DNA of 7,711 nt from Clostridium sp. UBA3947. Its GTDB lineage: Bacteria > Bacillota > Clostridia > Clostridiales > Clostridiaceae. The translations under genes and the position numbers were made by a program. Positions 1 to 6,747 of the stretch are shown here, one piece after another; position 1 is the stretch's first letter, and every line of letters begins with the position of its first letter. The stretch covers positions 1 to 7,711 of the forward strand of contig DGDR01000226.1 in NCBI GenBank assembly GCA_002385545.1, read 5' to 3'. Below the pieces are notes generated by a model. That model was given only the letters and a program-made list of their open reading frames with translations, searched no databases and was not told where the DNA came from.

Positions 1-825
1 CTTAATGTAAAGATAGTATTACGCAATGGCTGCAATAAGGAATTCTTCCATAACAAGTTGCTACCCCTAATTAATAGTACAACAGGATTGAGTATGAGTA
101 TAGCTAATTTTGATAAGCTTAAGGAAAAACAGGATTATACGACAGTGGTCTTTGAGGAGACTCCAAAGTTTAATGTTTTAACCTATGCAGAGAGTGAATG
201 TAAATATGGAGAGAACTTTAATGGAGACAGTTATGGCTATGGCAAGCTAAGTGATGGTACCTACATGATAGTTTTAAGTGATGGTATGGGGTCTGGTCCA
301 GAGGCCAGTGGTGAGAGTGAGGCTGCAGTAAAATTAATAGAAAAATTTGCAGCAGCAGGCTTTTCAAGAGAAATTGCTGTAAATACAGTTAACTCTATAA
401 TGACCATGAAGTTTTCAGAGGAAGAGAAGTTTTCCACATTAGACATTGCCAATATTGATAGCTATACTGGTGAGCTAACTATGATGAAGGTAGGAGCTGT
501 GTCTACTTTTATTAAAAGAGCTGGAAAGGTAGAAATTATAAATTCTAAAACCCTTCCTATGGGAGTTCTGGACAAGGTAGATATTGATGTTATCGAAAAA
601 AAGGTTATGGATGGAGATATATTAATTATGTTTAGCGATGGAGTTTTAGAATGTGAGGGTAACACTGATTTAATGGAAAATTGGATTGTGGGATACTTAG
701 AAGATAATGAGGAGAACGATATATCAACTATAGCTAAAAATATTATCCATAGGGCTAAAGAGGTTAATAATGGCAAGGCTAAGGATGATATGACGGTAAT
801 AGTTTCAAAGATTTCTACATGTTAA
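1..825 (+). CDS. spoIIE: SpoIIE stage II sporulation protein, C-terminal PP2C phosphatase domain (5'-truncated by window)
   Basis: SpoIIE is the membrane-bound serine phosphatase that dephosphorylates SpoIIAA and so releases sigma-F in the forespore; it also binds FtsZ at the asymmetric septum. The frame is open from base 1 with no start in view, leaving 274 visible residues. These hold the end of the central region and the complete PP2C-type domain. The metal-binding acidic motifs are visible as NGDSYG (Asp76 of the visible part), LSDGMGSG (Asp94), FSDGV (Asp213) and KDDMTV (Asp262/263). Other family blocks are NSIM..K...E.FSTLDIANID and TLPMGVL. The N-terminal multi-pass membrane region and FtsZ-interaction region should lie upstream of the window. 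A TTG at 58 is in frame but is internal, since the homologous reading continues upstream of it. The gene ends in TAA, overlapped by a hairpin. The family call is firm; only the domain missing from the window is assumed. Confidence 0.95.
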   Translation, partial: LNVKIVLRNGCNKEFFHNKLLPLINSTTGLSMSIANFDKLKEKQDYTTVVFEETPKFNVLTYAESECKYGENFNGDSYGYGKLSDGTYMIVLSDGMGSGPEASGESEAAVKLIEKFAAAGFSREIAVNTVNSIMTMKFSEEEKFSTLDIANIDSYTGELTMMKVGAVSTFIKRAGKVEIINSKTLPMGVLDKVDIDVIEKKVMDGDILIMFSDGVLECEGNTDLMENWIVGYLEDNEENDISTIAKNIIHRAKEVNNGKAKDDMTVIVSKISTC

Positions 826-849
826 AAGGATGGCGTTAAGCCATCCTTT
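825..849 (+). terminator. Stem-loop overlapping spoIIE stop codon, probable terminator
   Basis: A perfect 10-bp stem, AAAGGATGGC (825-834) with GCCATCCTTT (840-849), encloses a GTTAA loop. Its first base is the last base of the spoIIE stop codon. The downstream sequence ATTATGGTTTT is only moderately T-rich, so termination may be partial. The position between spoIIE and the tilS promoter fits an end-of-transcript signal. A near copy lies after ftsH. Confidence 0.7.
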
Positions 850-903
850 ATTATGGTTTTAATACATAAGAAGCCATAAAATGAGTCTTATTTTAGGAAT
901 TAA

Positions 904-932
904 GGGACAAATTTTAAAATATATATTATAAT
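904..932 (+). promoter_or_regulatory. Possible second upstream promoter for tilS
   Basis: GGGACA (904-909), a 17-bp spacer and TATAAT (927-932) match the sigma-A geometry, with a consensus -10 but only four of six bases in the -35. The intervening AT-rich run could instead act as an UP element for the promoter at 934-964. This is weak support, as TATAAT is common in such AT-rich DNA. Confidence 0.25.
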
Positions 933-933
933 A

Positions 934-964
934 TTGACAGAATCTTAAATAGGTTGGGTATAAT
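934..964 (+). promoter_or_regulatory. Sigma-A-type promoter of the tilS-hpt unit
   Basis: Both hexamers match consensus: TTGACA (934-939) and TATAAT (959-964). The spacer is 19 bp, longer than the optimal 17. An AT-rich stretch precedes the -35. Initiation would be expected near 971, giving a leader of about 40 bases before the tilS start at 1012. It lies downstream of the spoIIE hairpin, so tilS and hpt can be made independently of sporulation-induced spoIIE expression. Confidence 0.65.
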
Positions 965-999
965 CTATTGTATGTGATATCTATAAAGTAAGATAATTC

Positions 1000-1005
1000 G
1001 AGGTG
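1000..1005 (+). promoter_or_regulatory. Ribosome binding site fixing the TTG start of tilS
   Basis: GAGGTG sits six bases before the TTG at 1012. No in-frame ATG with a better site lies nearby, so this site supports the rare start codon. Confidence 0.6.
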
Positions 1006-1011
1006 TGAGCT

Positions 1012-2427
1012 TTGCTGCAAAAGGTAATTGATTTTATAGACCAAAATAATATGCTCCATAATGGCGATAAGGTTATAGTTGCCCTTTCAGGTGGGCCTGA
1101 TTCAATGTGTTTGATACATATATTAAAGAATCTGCAGGAAAGGTATAATCTAAAACTGTATGCTGCCCATGTGAATCATTGCCTGCGGGGAGCAGAGGCG
1201 GATGCAGATGAGGAATATGTGAGGGAGTTTTGTAAAAAGGCTAATATAGATTTTTTTTGTAAAAGAATAGATATTAATGAAGTAGCTAGGCTTACCAATA
1301 CATCTACAGAAACCGCTGGCAGGGAAGCAAGATATGCCTTTTTTAATGAGCTGAAAGAAAAGCTAGGCGCCAATTTAATAGCCTTGGCTCATAACTTTAA
1401 TGATCAGGCAGAGACCATTTTAATGAGAATAATTAGAGGCACTGGCATGGAGGGTTTAAGAGGCATAAGACCTGTTAGAGATGGAATATATATAAGGCCT
1501 ATATTGATTCTTACAAGAGAAGAAATAGAAAGATATTGTGAGCTTAACAATTTAAAGCCTAGAATTGACAAGAGTAATTTTGAAAAAATTTATAATAGAA
1601 ATAAAATTAGACTAGAGTTAATTCCTTATTTACAGGAAAATTTTAATAAAGATATACTAACTACAATTAATAGACTTTCAGAAATAATAAGCAAGGATCA
1701 GGACTATTTAGAAGAAGTGGCAGAGAAAAAATATGTCCAGTATTGCTCTAGGCTTGCTGAGAAGGTTAGACTAGACCAGCAGCTAATAAAGGAGCATGAA
1801 GCTATTGTAACTAGGGTTATACGAAGGGCTCTTCGTGAACTTAAGGGAGACTTAAACAATATAGAATTAGTACATATTAATGAGATTATAGGTCTTTTTT
1901 CTATGGATACAGGAAAAATGATAAGTTTGCCAGAATGTATTATAGCAGAAAAGGTCTATAGACAAATATACATTTATAAGAAAAAGGGGGATATAGTTAA
2001 TAATCAGACTAGCAGTGAGTTTATTATTTTTGATAAGGAGCAAGCTCCGCAGCCTTTTGTAGTTAAAGAAATTAGTGAGATGGCAATACAAGTATCCCTT
2101 AGGATAGTGAATAAGGATGAGGTGCTGAATTTTACAGAGGATCCTTATAAAAAGTATTTTGATTATGATAAAATTAATAGATATATTTCTATAAGAACTA
2201 GGCAGGAAGGTGATAGATTTACACCATACGGGATGAAGGGAAGTAAAAAATTAAAGGATTTATTTATAGATTTAAAGATTCCTAAGGAAGAAAGAAGTAA
2301 ATTACCACTGGTGTGTTTTGATAAGGATATAGCTTGGATAGTAGGTTATCGAGTTAGTAATAAATATATAGTTACCAAAAGCACCAAATATATTTTAGAA
2401 ATAAAAATCAAGAAAGGGGAAAACTAA
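1012..2427 (+). CDS. tilS: tRNA(Ile)-lysidine synthetase TilS
   Basis: TilS uses ATP and lysine to convert C34 of tRNA-Ile2 to lysidine, switching the anticodon from reading AUG to reading AUA. That activity is essential in most bacteria and matters here because ATA codons are abundant. The 471 residues match the long, two-part form of the family. The N-terminal PP-loop ATPase carries SGGPDS (26-31), HVNHCLRG (53-60) and NFNDQAETILMR (128-139). NRNKIR (195-200) follows near the end of the catalytic domain. The C-terminal tRNA-recognition domain (about 391-455) shows IRTRQEGDRFTPYGM and LKDLFIDLKIPKEER. The TTG start is chosen because GAGGTG (1000-1005) lies six bases upstream and the product then begins where homologues begin; an upstream GTG at 1003 runs straight into a stop. 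The stop codon touches the hpt ATG. Confidence 0.95.
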   Translation: MLQKVIDFIDQNNMLHNGDKVIVALSGGPDSMCLIHILKNLQERYNLKLYAAHVNHCLRGAEADADEEYVREFCKKANIDFFCKRIDINEVARLTNTSTETAGREARYAFFNELKEKLGANLIALAHNFNDQAETILMRIIRGTGMEGLRGIRPVRDGIYIRPILILTREEIERYCELNNLKPRIDKSNFEKIYNRNKIRLELIPYLQENFNKDILTTINRLSEIISKDQDYLEEVAEKKYVQYCSRLAEKVRLDQQLIKEHEAIVTRVIRRALRELKGDLNNIELVHINEIIGLFSMDTGKMISLPECIIAEKVYRQIYIYKKKGDIVNNQTSSEFIIFDKEQAPQPFVVKEISEMAIQVSLRIVNKDEVLNFTEDPYKKYFDYDKINRYISIRTRQEGDRFTPYGMKGSKKLKDLFIDLKIPKEERSKLPLVCFDKDIAWIVGYRVSNKYIVTKSTKYILEIKIKKGEN

Positions 2428-2967
2428 ATGATAAACGATATAAAAGAAGTGTTGTTTGATGAGGAGAGAATAAAGGAAAAGGTTGCTGAGCTTGGAGCTC
2501 AGATTAGCAAGGATTATGAAAATCAGGAATTGGTTCTTATTGGCGTACTTAAAGGCTCTGTAATGTTTATGTCAGACTTGCTAAAGAGAATTACTATACC
2601 TTGCTGCATGGATTTTATGGCTGTTTCTAGCTATGGAAGCTCTACTGAAACCTCTGGTGTAGTAAGAATATTAAAGGATTTGGATTATGATATTGAAGGG
2701 AAAAATGTACTTATTGTAGAGGATATTATAGATTCAGGCATTACCTTAAAGTATTTGCTGGAATACTTAAGAGCTAGAAAGCCCAGTTCCATTGACATAG
2801 TATGTCTTTTAAATAAGCCTGAAAGAAGAAGAGTAGATATAGATGTAAAGTATCAAGGATTTGAAGTGCCAGACCATTTCTTAGTAGGCTATGGTCTTGA
2901 TTACGCTGAAAAGTATAGAAATCTACCTTTTGTTGGAATACTTAAGGAAGAGGTATATGAAAAGTAA
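2428..2967 (+). CDS. hpt: Hypoxanthine (guanine) phosphoribosyltransferase
   Basis: This cytosolic enzyme salvages hypoxanthine and guanine by transferring them to PRPP, giving IMP or GMP and pyrophosphate. The 179-residue length is typical of the bacterial enzyme. The PRPP-binding loop is VLIVEDIIDSGITL (94-107), with the paired acidic residues Glu98-Asp99. The LKGS motif (41-44), the flexible loop SYGSSTETSG (68-77) and the base-binding C-terminal block VPDHFLVGYGLDY (147-159) are all present. The ATG directly follows the tilS stop with no spacer; its ribosome binding site AAAGGGGA (2413-2420) lies inside the end of tilS, so the two genes are very likely translated from one mRNA. In B. subtilis the orthologue is called hprT and is reported to work with TilS on ftsH expression; whether that holds here is inference. 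Confidence 0.95.
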   Translation: MINDIKEVLFDEERIKEKVAELGAQISKDYENQELVLIGVLKGSVMFMSDLLKRITIPCCMDFMAVSSYGSSTETSGVVRILKDLDYDIEGKNVLIVEDIIDSGITLKYLLEYLRARKPSSIDIVCLLNKPERRRVDIDVKYQGFEVPDHFLVGYGLDYAEKYRNLPFVGILKEEVYEK

Positions 2968-2984
2968 TAGAGCTAAGATGAAGG

Positions 2985-3012
2985 CGTCCCTAAGCTAGTC
3001 AGCTAAAGGGCG
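2985..3012 (+). other. Imperfect stem-loop downstream of hpt
   Basis: CCCTAAGCT (2988-2996) and AGCTAAAGGG (3001-3010) pair around an AGTC loop, with a small A-rich internal mismatch. The 3' flank, CGAGGGGTAATTT, lacks a proper T-tract, so this is at best a weak or degenerate terminator at the end of the tilS-hpt unit. It could also be chance. Confidence 0.3.
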
Positions 3013-3038
3013 AGGGGTAATTTGCTGAAATAAAATTA

Positions 3039-3067
3039 TTGTAAAGGAAATACCTATATGATACAAT
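3039..3067 (+). promoter_or_regulatory. Sigma-A-type promoter of ftsH
   Basis: TTGTAA (3039-3044), a 17-bp spacer and TACAAT (3062-3067) give five of six matches at the -10, four of six at the -35, and ideal spacing. Initiation near 3074 would leave about 38 bases before the TTG start at 3112. The -10 element lies inside an inverted repeat (3059-3079), which suggests control of this promoter. Confidence 0.55.
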
Positions 3068-3079
3068 TTTATAGTATCA
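3059..3079 (+). promoter_or_regulatory. Inverted repeat covering the ftsH -10 and start region; possible operator
   Basis: TGATAC (3059-3064), nine bases, then GTATCA (3074-3079) form a perfect 6-bp dyad. It spans the proposed -10 hexamer and the expected transcription start. Such a position suits a repressor or other regulator binding as a dimer. It does not match the CtsR or CIRCE heat-shock operators as I know them. No regulator can be named. Confidence 0.35.
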
Positions 3080-3096
3080 AGTAGAATAGCATATTG

Positions 3097-3105
3097 AAAG
3101 GGGGG
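3097..3105 (+). promoter_or_regulatory. Ribosome binding site that decides the ftsH start
   Basis: AAAGGGGGG lies six bases before the TTG at 3112. An alternative in-frame TTG at 3094 would place this site inside the coding sequence and has no site of its own, so 3112 is preferred. Confidence 0.7.
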
Positions 3106-3111
3106 CCAGAA

Positions 3112-4920
3112 TTGAAGAAATTTTCTAGTGCAACACTCTGGCTTGTAGCATTATTTGTCATAATCATAGTAGCAGTTGCCATATCCGGTGAAAAAAAGAG
3201 CTCCAATACTTTAACCGTTAATGAGTTTGAAAAAGCATATAGAGAGCAAAAACTCAAATCCATGGAGATTTCTGAAGATAGAATGATTGTAACTGGTGAA
3301 CTTAAAGACAATAGAAAGTATCAGGCAGTAGTACCATATGAAAGATTGCTTCAAATAATAGCAGAATACCCAGATGTGAATGATATACAGGAAACATATA
3401 CAAAGCCAACAAGCATTCCGTTTTGGTTACAATACCTACCAACTATATTACTAATCGTTATGATAGTAGCCTTTTGGTTTTTATTTATGCAACAGTCCCA
3501 AGGTGGTGGAAGCGGCCGAGGGGTAATGAACTTTGGGAAGAGCAAGGCTAAGATAGCCTCTCCAGATAAAAAGAAAGTAACCTTTGCCGACGTGGCTGGA
3601 GCTGATGAGGAAAAGGCTGAACTGGCTGAAATTGTGGATTTCTTAAAGAATCCTAAGAAGTACACAGATATGGGGGCCAGAATTCCTAAGGGTGTGCTTT
3701 TAGTTGGACCGCCAGGAACTGGTAAGACCTTGTTGGCAAAGGCGGTATCCGGAGAAGCAGGAGTGCCTTTCTTTAGCATATCTGGTTCTGACTTTGTAGA
3801 AATGTTCGTTGGTGTTGGTGCATCAAGAGTAAGAGACTTATTTGAACAGGCAAAGAAGCATCCTTCTAGTATAGTATTTATCGATGAAATAGATGCAGTT
3901 GGTAGACAGAGAGGTGCTGGTTTAGGCGGAGGACATGATGAAAGAGAGCAGACGCTAAACCAATTACTAGTTGAAATGGATGGTTTCGGTGTAAATGAAG
4001 GTATAATAATTATAGCAGCAACTAATAGACCAGACATACTTGACCCTGCTTTACTAAGACCAGGAAGATTTGATAGGCAAATTGTTGTAGCTGCTCCTGA
4101 TGTTAAAGGTAGAGAAGAAATTTTAAAGGTTCACTCAAGAAACAAGAAGCTTGAGGAGGATATAAGATTAGATGTACTAGCTAAGAGTACGTCAGGCTTT
4201 ACAGGAGCTGATTTAGAGAATTTAATGAATGAAGCTGCATTGCTTGCAGTTAGAAACAATAAAAAATCAATAGGTCAACAGGAACTGGAGGAGGCTGTAA
4301 CTAGAGTTATAGCTGGACCAGAAAAGAAGAGCAGAGTTATCCATGAATATGATAAAAAGATTACTGCCTATCATGAGGCAGGTCATGCTATTGTAGCAAA
4401 GCTTTTACCAAATGCTGACCCTGTTCACCAAATAAGTATAGTTCCAAGAGGAATGGCTGCAGGATATACCATGAGTCTTCCTAAGGATGATAAAACTCAT
4501 GTTTCAAAGGGCTACCTTTTAGATCAGATGGTAGTTTTACTTGGTGGTAGGGCTGCAGAAAAACTAGCCTTAGAGGATATTTGTACTGGAGCTCAAAACG
4601 ATATAGAAAGAGCTACAGCTATAGCTAGAAAGATGGTTATGGAATATGGTATGAGCGATGAAATAGGACCTATGGCTTTAGGAACAGATCATAATGAGGT
4701 TTTCTTAGGTAGAGATATTGGTAGAGGAAGAAACTTCAGTGAAGAGGTTGCTTCAGTTATTGATAGAGAAATCAAGAAGCTCATTGATGATTCCTATAAC
4801 AAGGCTCTAAAGTTGCTAGATGAAAATATGAATAAACTTCATGCTGTAGCTCAAGCCTTGCTTGAAAAAGAAAAGCTTGAAGCAGACGAATTTGAAGAGA
4901 TATACAATGCTACAGTTTAA
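3112..4920 (+). CDS. ftsH: ATP-dependent zinc metalloprotease FtsH
   Basis: FtsH is the membrane-anchored AAA+ protease that extracts and degrades damaged membrane proteins and short-lived regulators; it works as a hexamer facing the cytoplasm. From the TTG at 3112 the product is 602 residues. Two membrane segments (about 8-26 and 102-126) flank a small external domain. The AAA+ module shows Walker A GPPGTGKT (199-206), the pore-loop FVG (232-234), Walker B VFIDEID (255-261) and the second region of homology with its RPGRFDR arginines (about 303-322). The protease domain has the zinc site HEAGH (421-425) and a likely third ligand, Asp497, in TGAQNDIERAT. The protein stops soon after FEEIY, so it lacks the long charged tail of some homologues; this shorter form is common. 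It has its own promoter, and a start at 3094 would add six residues. Confidence 0.96.
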   Translation: MKKFSSATLWLVALFVIIIVAVAISGEKKSSNTLTVNEFEKAYREQKLKSMEISEDRMIVTGELKDNRKYQAVVPYERLLQIIAEYPDVNDIQETYTKPTSIPFWLQYLPTILLIVMIVAFWFLFMQQSQGGGSGRGVMNFGKSKAKIASPDKKKVTFADVAGADEEKAELAEIVDFLKNPKKYTDMGARIPKGVLLVGPPGTGKTLLAKAVSGEAGVPFFSISGSDFVEMFVGVGASRVRDLFEQAKKHPSSIVFIDEIDAVGRQRGAGLGGGHDEREQTLNQLLVEMDGFGVNEGIIIIAATNRPDILDPALLRPGRFDRQIVVAAPDVKGREEILKVHSRNKKLEEDIRLDVLAKSTSGFTGADLENLMNEAALLAVRNNKKSIGQQELEEAVTRVIAGPEKKSRVIHEYDKKITAYHEAGHAIVAKLLPNADPVHQISIVPRGMAAGYTMSLPKDDKTHVSKGYLLDQMVVLLGGRAAEKLALEDICTGAQNDIERATAIARKMVMEYGMSDEIGPMALGTDHNEVFLGRDIGRGRNFSEEVASVIDREIKKLIDDSYNKALKLLDENMNKLHAVAQALLEKEKLEADEFEEIYNATV

Positions 4921-4941
4921 GGATGACGTTAGTCATCCTTA
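4918..4941 (+). terminator. Stem-loop built on the ftsH stop codon; weak terminator or mRNA processing element
   Basis: TAAGGATGAC (4918-4927) pairs with GTCATCCTTA (4932-4941) around a GTTA loop, giving ten base pairs that include the whole stop codon. The flank TTCTATAAGGAGG has no T-tract and runs straight into the fhs ribosome binding site. No promoter is evident in the 45-bp gap, so fhs probably depends on read-through from ftsH, with the hairpin attenuating or stabilising the message. Confidence 0.5.
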
Positions 4942-4965
4942 TTCTATAAGGAGGTTGAATTCTTT

Positions 4966-6636
4966 ATGAAAAGTGATATTGAAATAGCACAAAGTGTATC
5001 AATGGAAAAAATAATAAATATAGCTGAAAAAATAGGACTTACAGAAGATGATATTGATTTATACGGTAAATATAAGTGTAAAATTAATTTGGAAGTGCTA
5101 GAGAAAAAGAAGGATAGACCTGATGGAAAGCTTATACTAGTTACTGCTATAAATCCTACTCCTGCAGGGGAAGGGAAATCTACCGTAACTGTTGGGCTTG
5201 GACAAGCGATGTGCAGGCTAGGCAAAAATGCAATAATAGCTTTAAGGGAACCTTCTTTAGGTCCAGTATTTGGTGTAAAGGGTGGAGCTGCTGGTGGTGG
5301 CTACTCACAGGTAGTACCTATGGAGGATATAAACTTACATTTTACTGGGGATTTTCATGCTATAACTTCAGCTAATAACTTGTTATGTGCAGCTATAGAT
5401 AATCATATTCATCAAGGAAACGCCTTAGACATTGACGCGAGAAGAATTACCTTTAAAAGGGTTATGGATATGAACGATAGAGCCTTAAGACAAACGGTAG
5501 TAGGCCTAGGAGGCAGGATAAACGGATTCCCAAGAGAGGATGGCTTTATGATTACAGTAGCCTCAGAAATTATGGCTATTTTATGCTTGGCTAAGGACCT
5601 AATGGATTTGAAGGAGAGGTTTGCTAATATCATTGTGGCCTACAATACTAAAGGGGAGCCCATATATTGTAGAGACTTGAAGGTAGAAGGAGCCATGGCT
5701 CTATTAATGAAGGATGCTATAAAGCCTAATCTAGTTCAGACCTTAGAGCATACACCAGCTATTATTCATGGAGGGCCTTTTGCTAATATAGCTCATGGCT
5801 GTAATAGTATAATAGCAACAAAAATGGCCTTAAAGCTTGGAGACTATGTAGTAACAGAAGCAGGCTTTGGTGCGGACTTAGGAGCTGAAAAGTTCTTAGA
5901 CATTAAATGCCGTTTTGGTGGCTTAGTTCCAAACTGCGTTGTTATTGTGGCTACAATTAGAGCCTTAAAACATCACGGAGGGGTTCTGAAGGAAAACTTA
6001 AATGTTCCTGATGTAGAGGCTTTGGCTAGAGGTGTGGAAAATTTACAAAAGCAGATTGAAAATATTCAAAAGTACGGTGTTACTCCAGTGGTAGCTATAA
6101 ATAAGTTTATCACTGATAGTGAAGAAGAAATCAAATTTATTCAAGACTTCTGCAAGTCCTTAGGAGTAAAGGTTGCTCTTGCAGAAGTATGGGAAAAGGG
6201 CGGAGCTGGAGGTATAGATTTAGCAGAGGCCGTACTAGATGTGGTAGAAAACACTGTTCCTAATTTTAAATATTTATATGATGAACAGTTAAGTATTAAA
6301 GAAAAAATGAGCATTATTGCAAAGGAAATCTATGGAGCAGCAGAGGTAAGATATAGCAAGAATGCAGAAAAGCAGATAGAAAGCTTAGAACAGCTTAAGT
6401 TAGATAAAAAGCCTATCTGTGTGGCTAAAACTCAGTATTCCCTGTCGGATAATCCACAGCTACTTGGAAGACCTGATGGTTTTATCGTAAATGTACAGGA
6501 GGTAAGGGTGTCAAACGGCGCAGGCTTTATTGTAGTTTTAACTGGAGATATTATGACTATGCCAGGTTTACCAAAGGTGCCTGCAGCAGAAAAAATGGAT
6601 ATATTACCGGATGGATCAATTGTAGGTTTGTTTTAA
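4966..6636 (+). CDS. fhs: Formate-tetrahydrofolate ligase (10-formyl-THF synthetase)
   Basis: Fhs joins formate to tetrahydrofolate using ATP, giving 10-formyl-THF for purine synthesis and initiator-tRNA formylation. In acetogens it is a step of the methyl branch of the Wood-Ljungdahl pathway; in purine fermenters it runs in reverse to make ATP. The 556-residue length is that of the classical clostridial enzyme. The phosphate-binding loop NPTPAGEGKST (63-73) is intact, followed by the conserved block REPSLGPVFGVKGGAAGGG (94-112) and EDINLHFTGD (120-129). The C-terminus ends in the typical DGSIVGLF. AAGGAGG (4948-4954) lies 11 bases before the ATG, a little far but clear. Whether this host is an acetogen cannot be told from this gene alone, since many non-acetogenic clostridia also have it. 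Confidence 0.97.
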   Translation: MKSDIEIAQSVSMEKIINIAEKIGLTEDDIDLYGKYKCKINLEVLEKKKDRPDGKLILVTAINPTPAGEGKSTVTVGLGQAMCRLGKNAIIALREPSLGPVFGVKGGAAGGGYSQVVPMEDINLHFTGDFHAITSANNLLCAAIDNHIHQGNALDIDARRITFKRVMDMNDRALRQTVVGLGGRINGFPREDGFMITVASEIMAILCLAKDLMDLKERFANIIVAYNTKGEPIYCRDLKVEGAMALLMKDAIKPNLVQTLEHTPAIIHGGPFANIAHGCNSIIATKMALKLGDYVVTEAGFGADLGAEKFLDIKCRFGGLVPNCVVIVATIRALKHHGGVLKENLNVPDVEALARGVENLQKQIENIQKYGVTPVVAINKFITDSEEEIKFIQDFCKSLGVKVALAEVWEKGGAGGIDLAEAVLDVVENTVPNFKYLYDEQLSIKEKMSIIAKEIYGAAEVRYSKNAEKQIESLEQLKLDKKPICVAKTQYSLSDNPQLLGRPDGFIVNVQEVRVSNGAGFIVVLTGDIMTMPGLPKVPAAEKMDILPDGSIVGLF

Positions 6637-6651
6637 TCCTTCCAGCTGATT

Positions 6652-6687
6652 TTTAACCTTGTATAGGATATCTTATACAAGGTTAAA
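6652..6687 (+). terminator. Long stem-loop after fhs, probable terminator
   Basis: A 14-bp perfect stem (6652-6665 with 6674-6687) closes on a GGATATCT loop, beginning 15 bases after the fhs stop. The core is AACCTTGTATA paired with TATACAAGGTT. The tail TTATTTGTATT is only partly T-rich. Its place before an independent leader region favours a terminator for the ftsH-fhs unit. Confidence 0.6.
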
Positions 6688-6747
6688 TTATTTGTATTAA
6701 TATAAGCTTTGGTAAATGTACAAATATTTTTCCTTGTGCTAATATTG

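Noticed and set aside
58..825. spoIIE as a complete short gene starting at TTG 58
   Set aside because: The frame is open back to base 1, the upstream residues continue a SpoIIE-like sequence, and no ribosome binding site precedes 58.
859..1059. Minus-strand open frame of 66 codons across the spoIIE-tilS gap
   Set aside because: It covers the tilS promoter and start, has no recognisable motif, and arises from AT-rich DNA.
3059..3079. CIRCE or CtsR heat-shock operator at ftsH
   Set aside because: The dyad's half-sites and spacing match neither the CIRCE inverted repeat nor the direct GGTCAAA repeats of CtsR.
2968..3111. A small RNA or tRNA gene between hpt and ftsH
   Set aside because: No cloverleaf or TTC-type arm is visible; the content is explained by a weak hairpin, a promoter and the ribosome binding site.
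3351..4037. A 228-codon open frame on the minus strand opposite ftsH
   Set aside because: It lies antisense to the highly conserved AAA+ region, its translation is low-complexity and Ser/Pro/Thr/Ile-rich, and it has no ribosome binding site. It is a shadow of ftsH codon usage.
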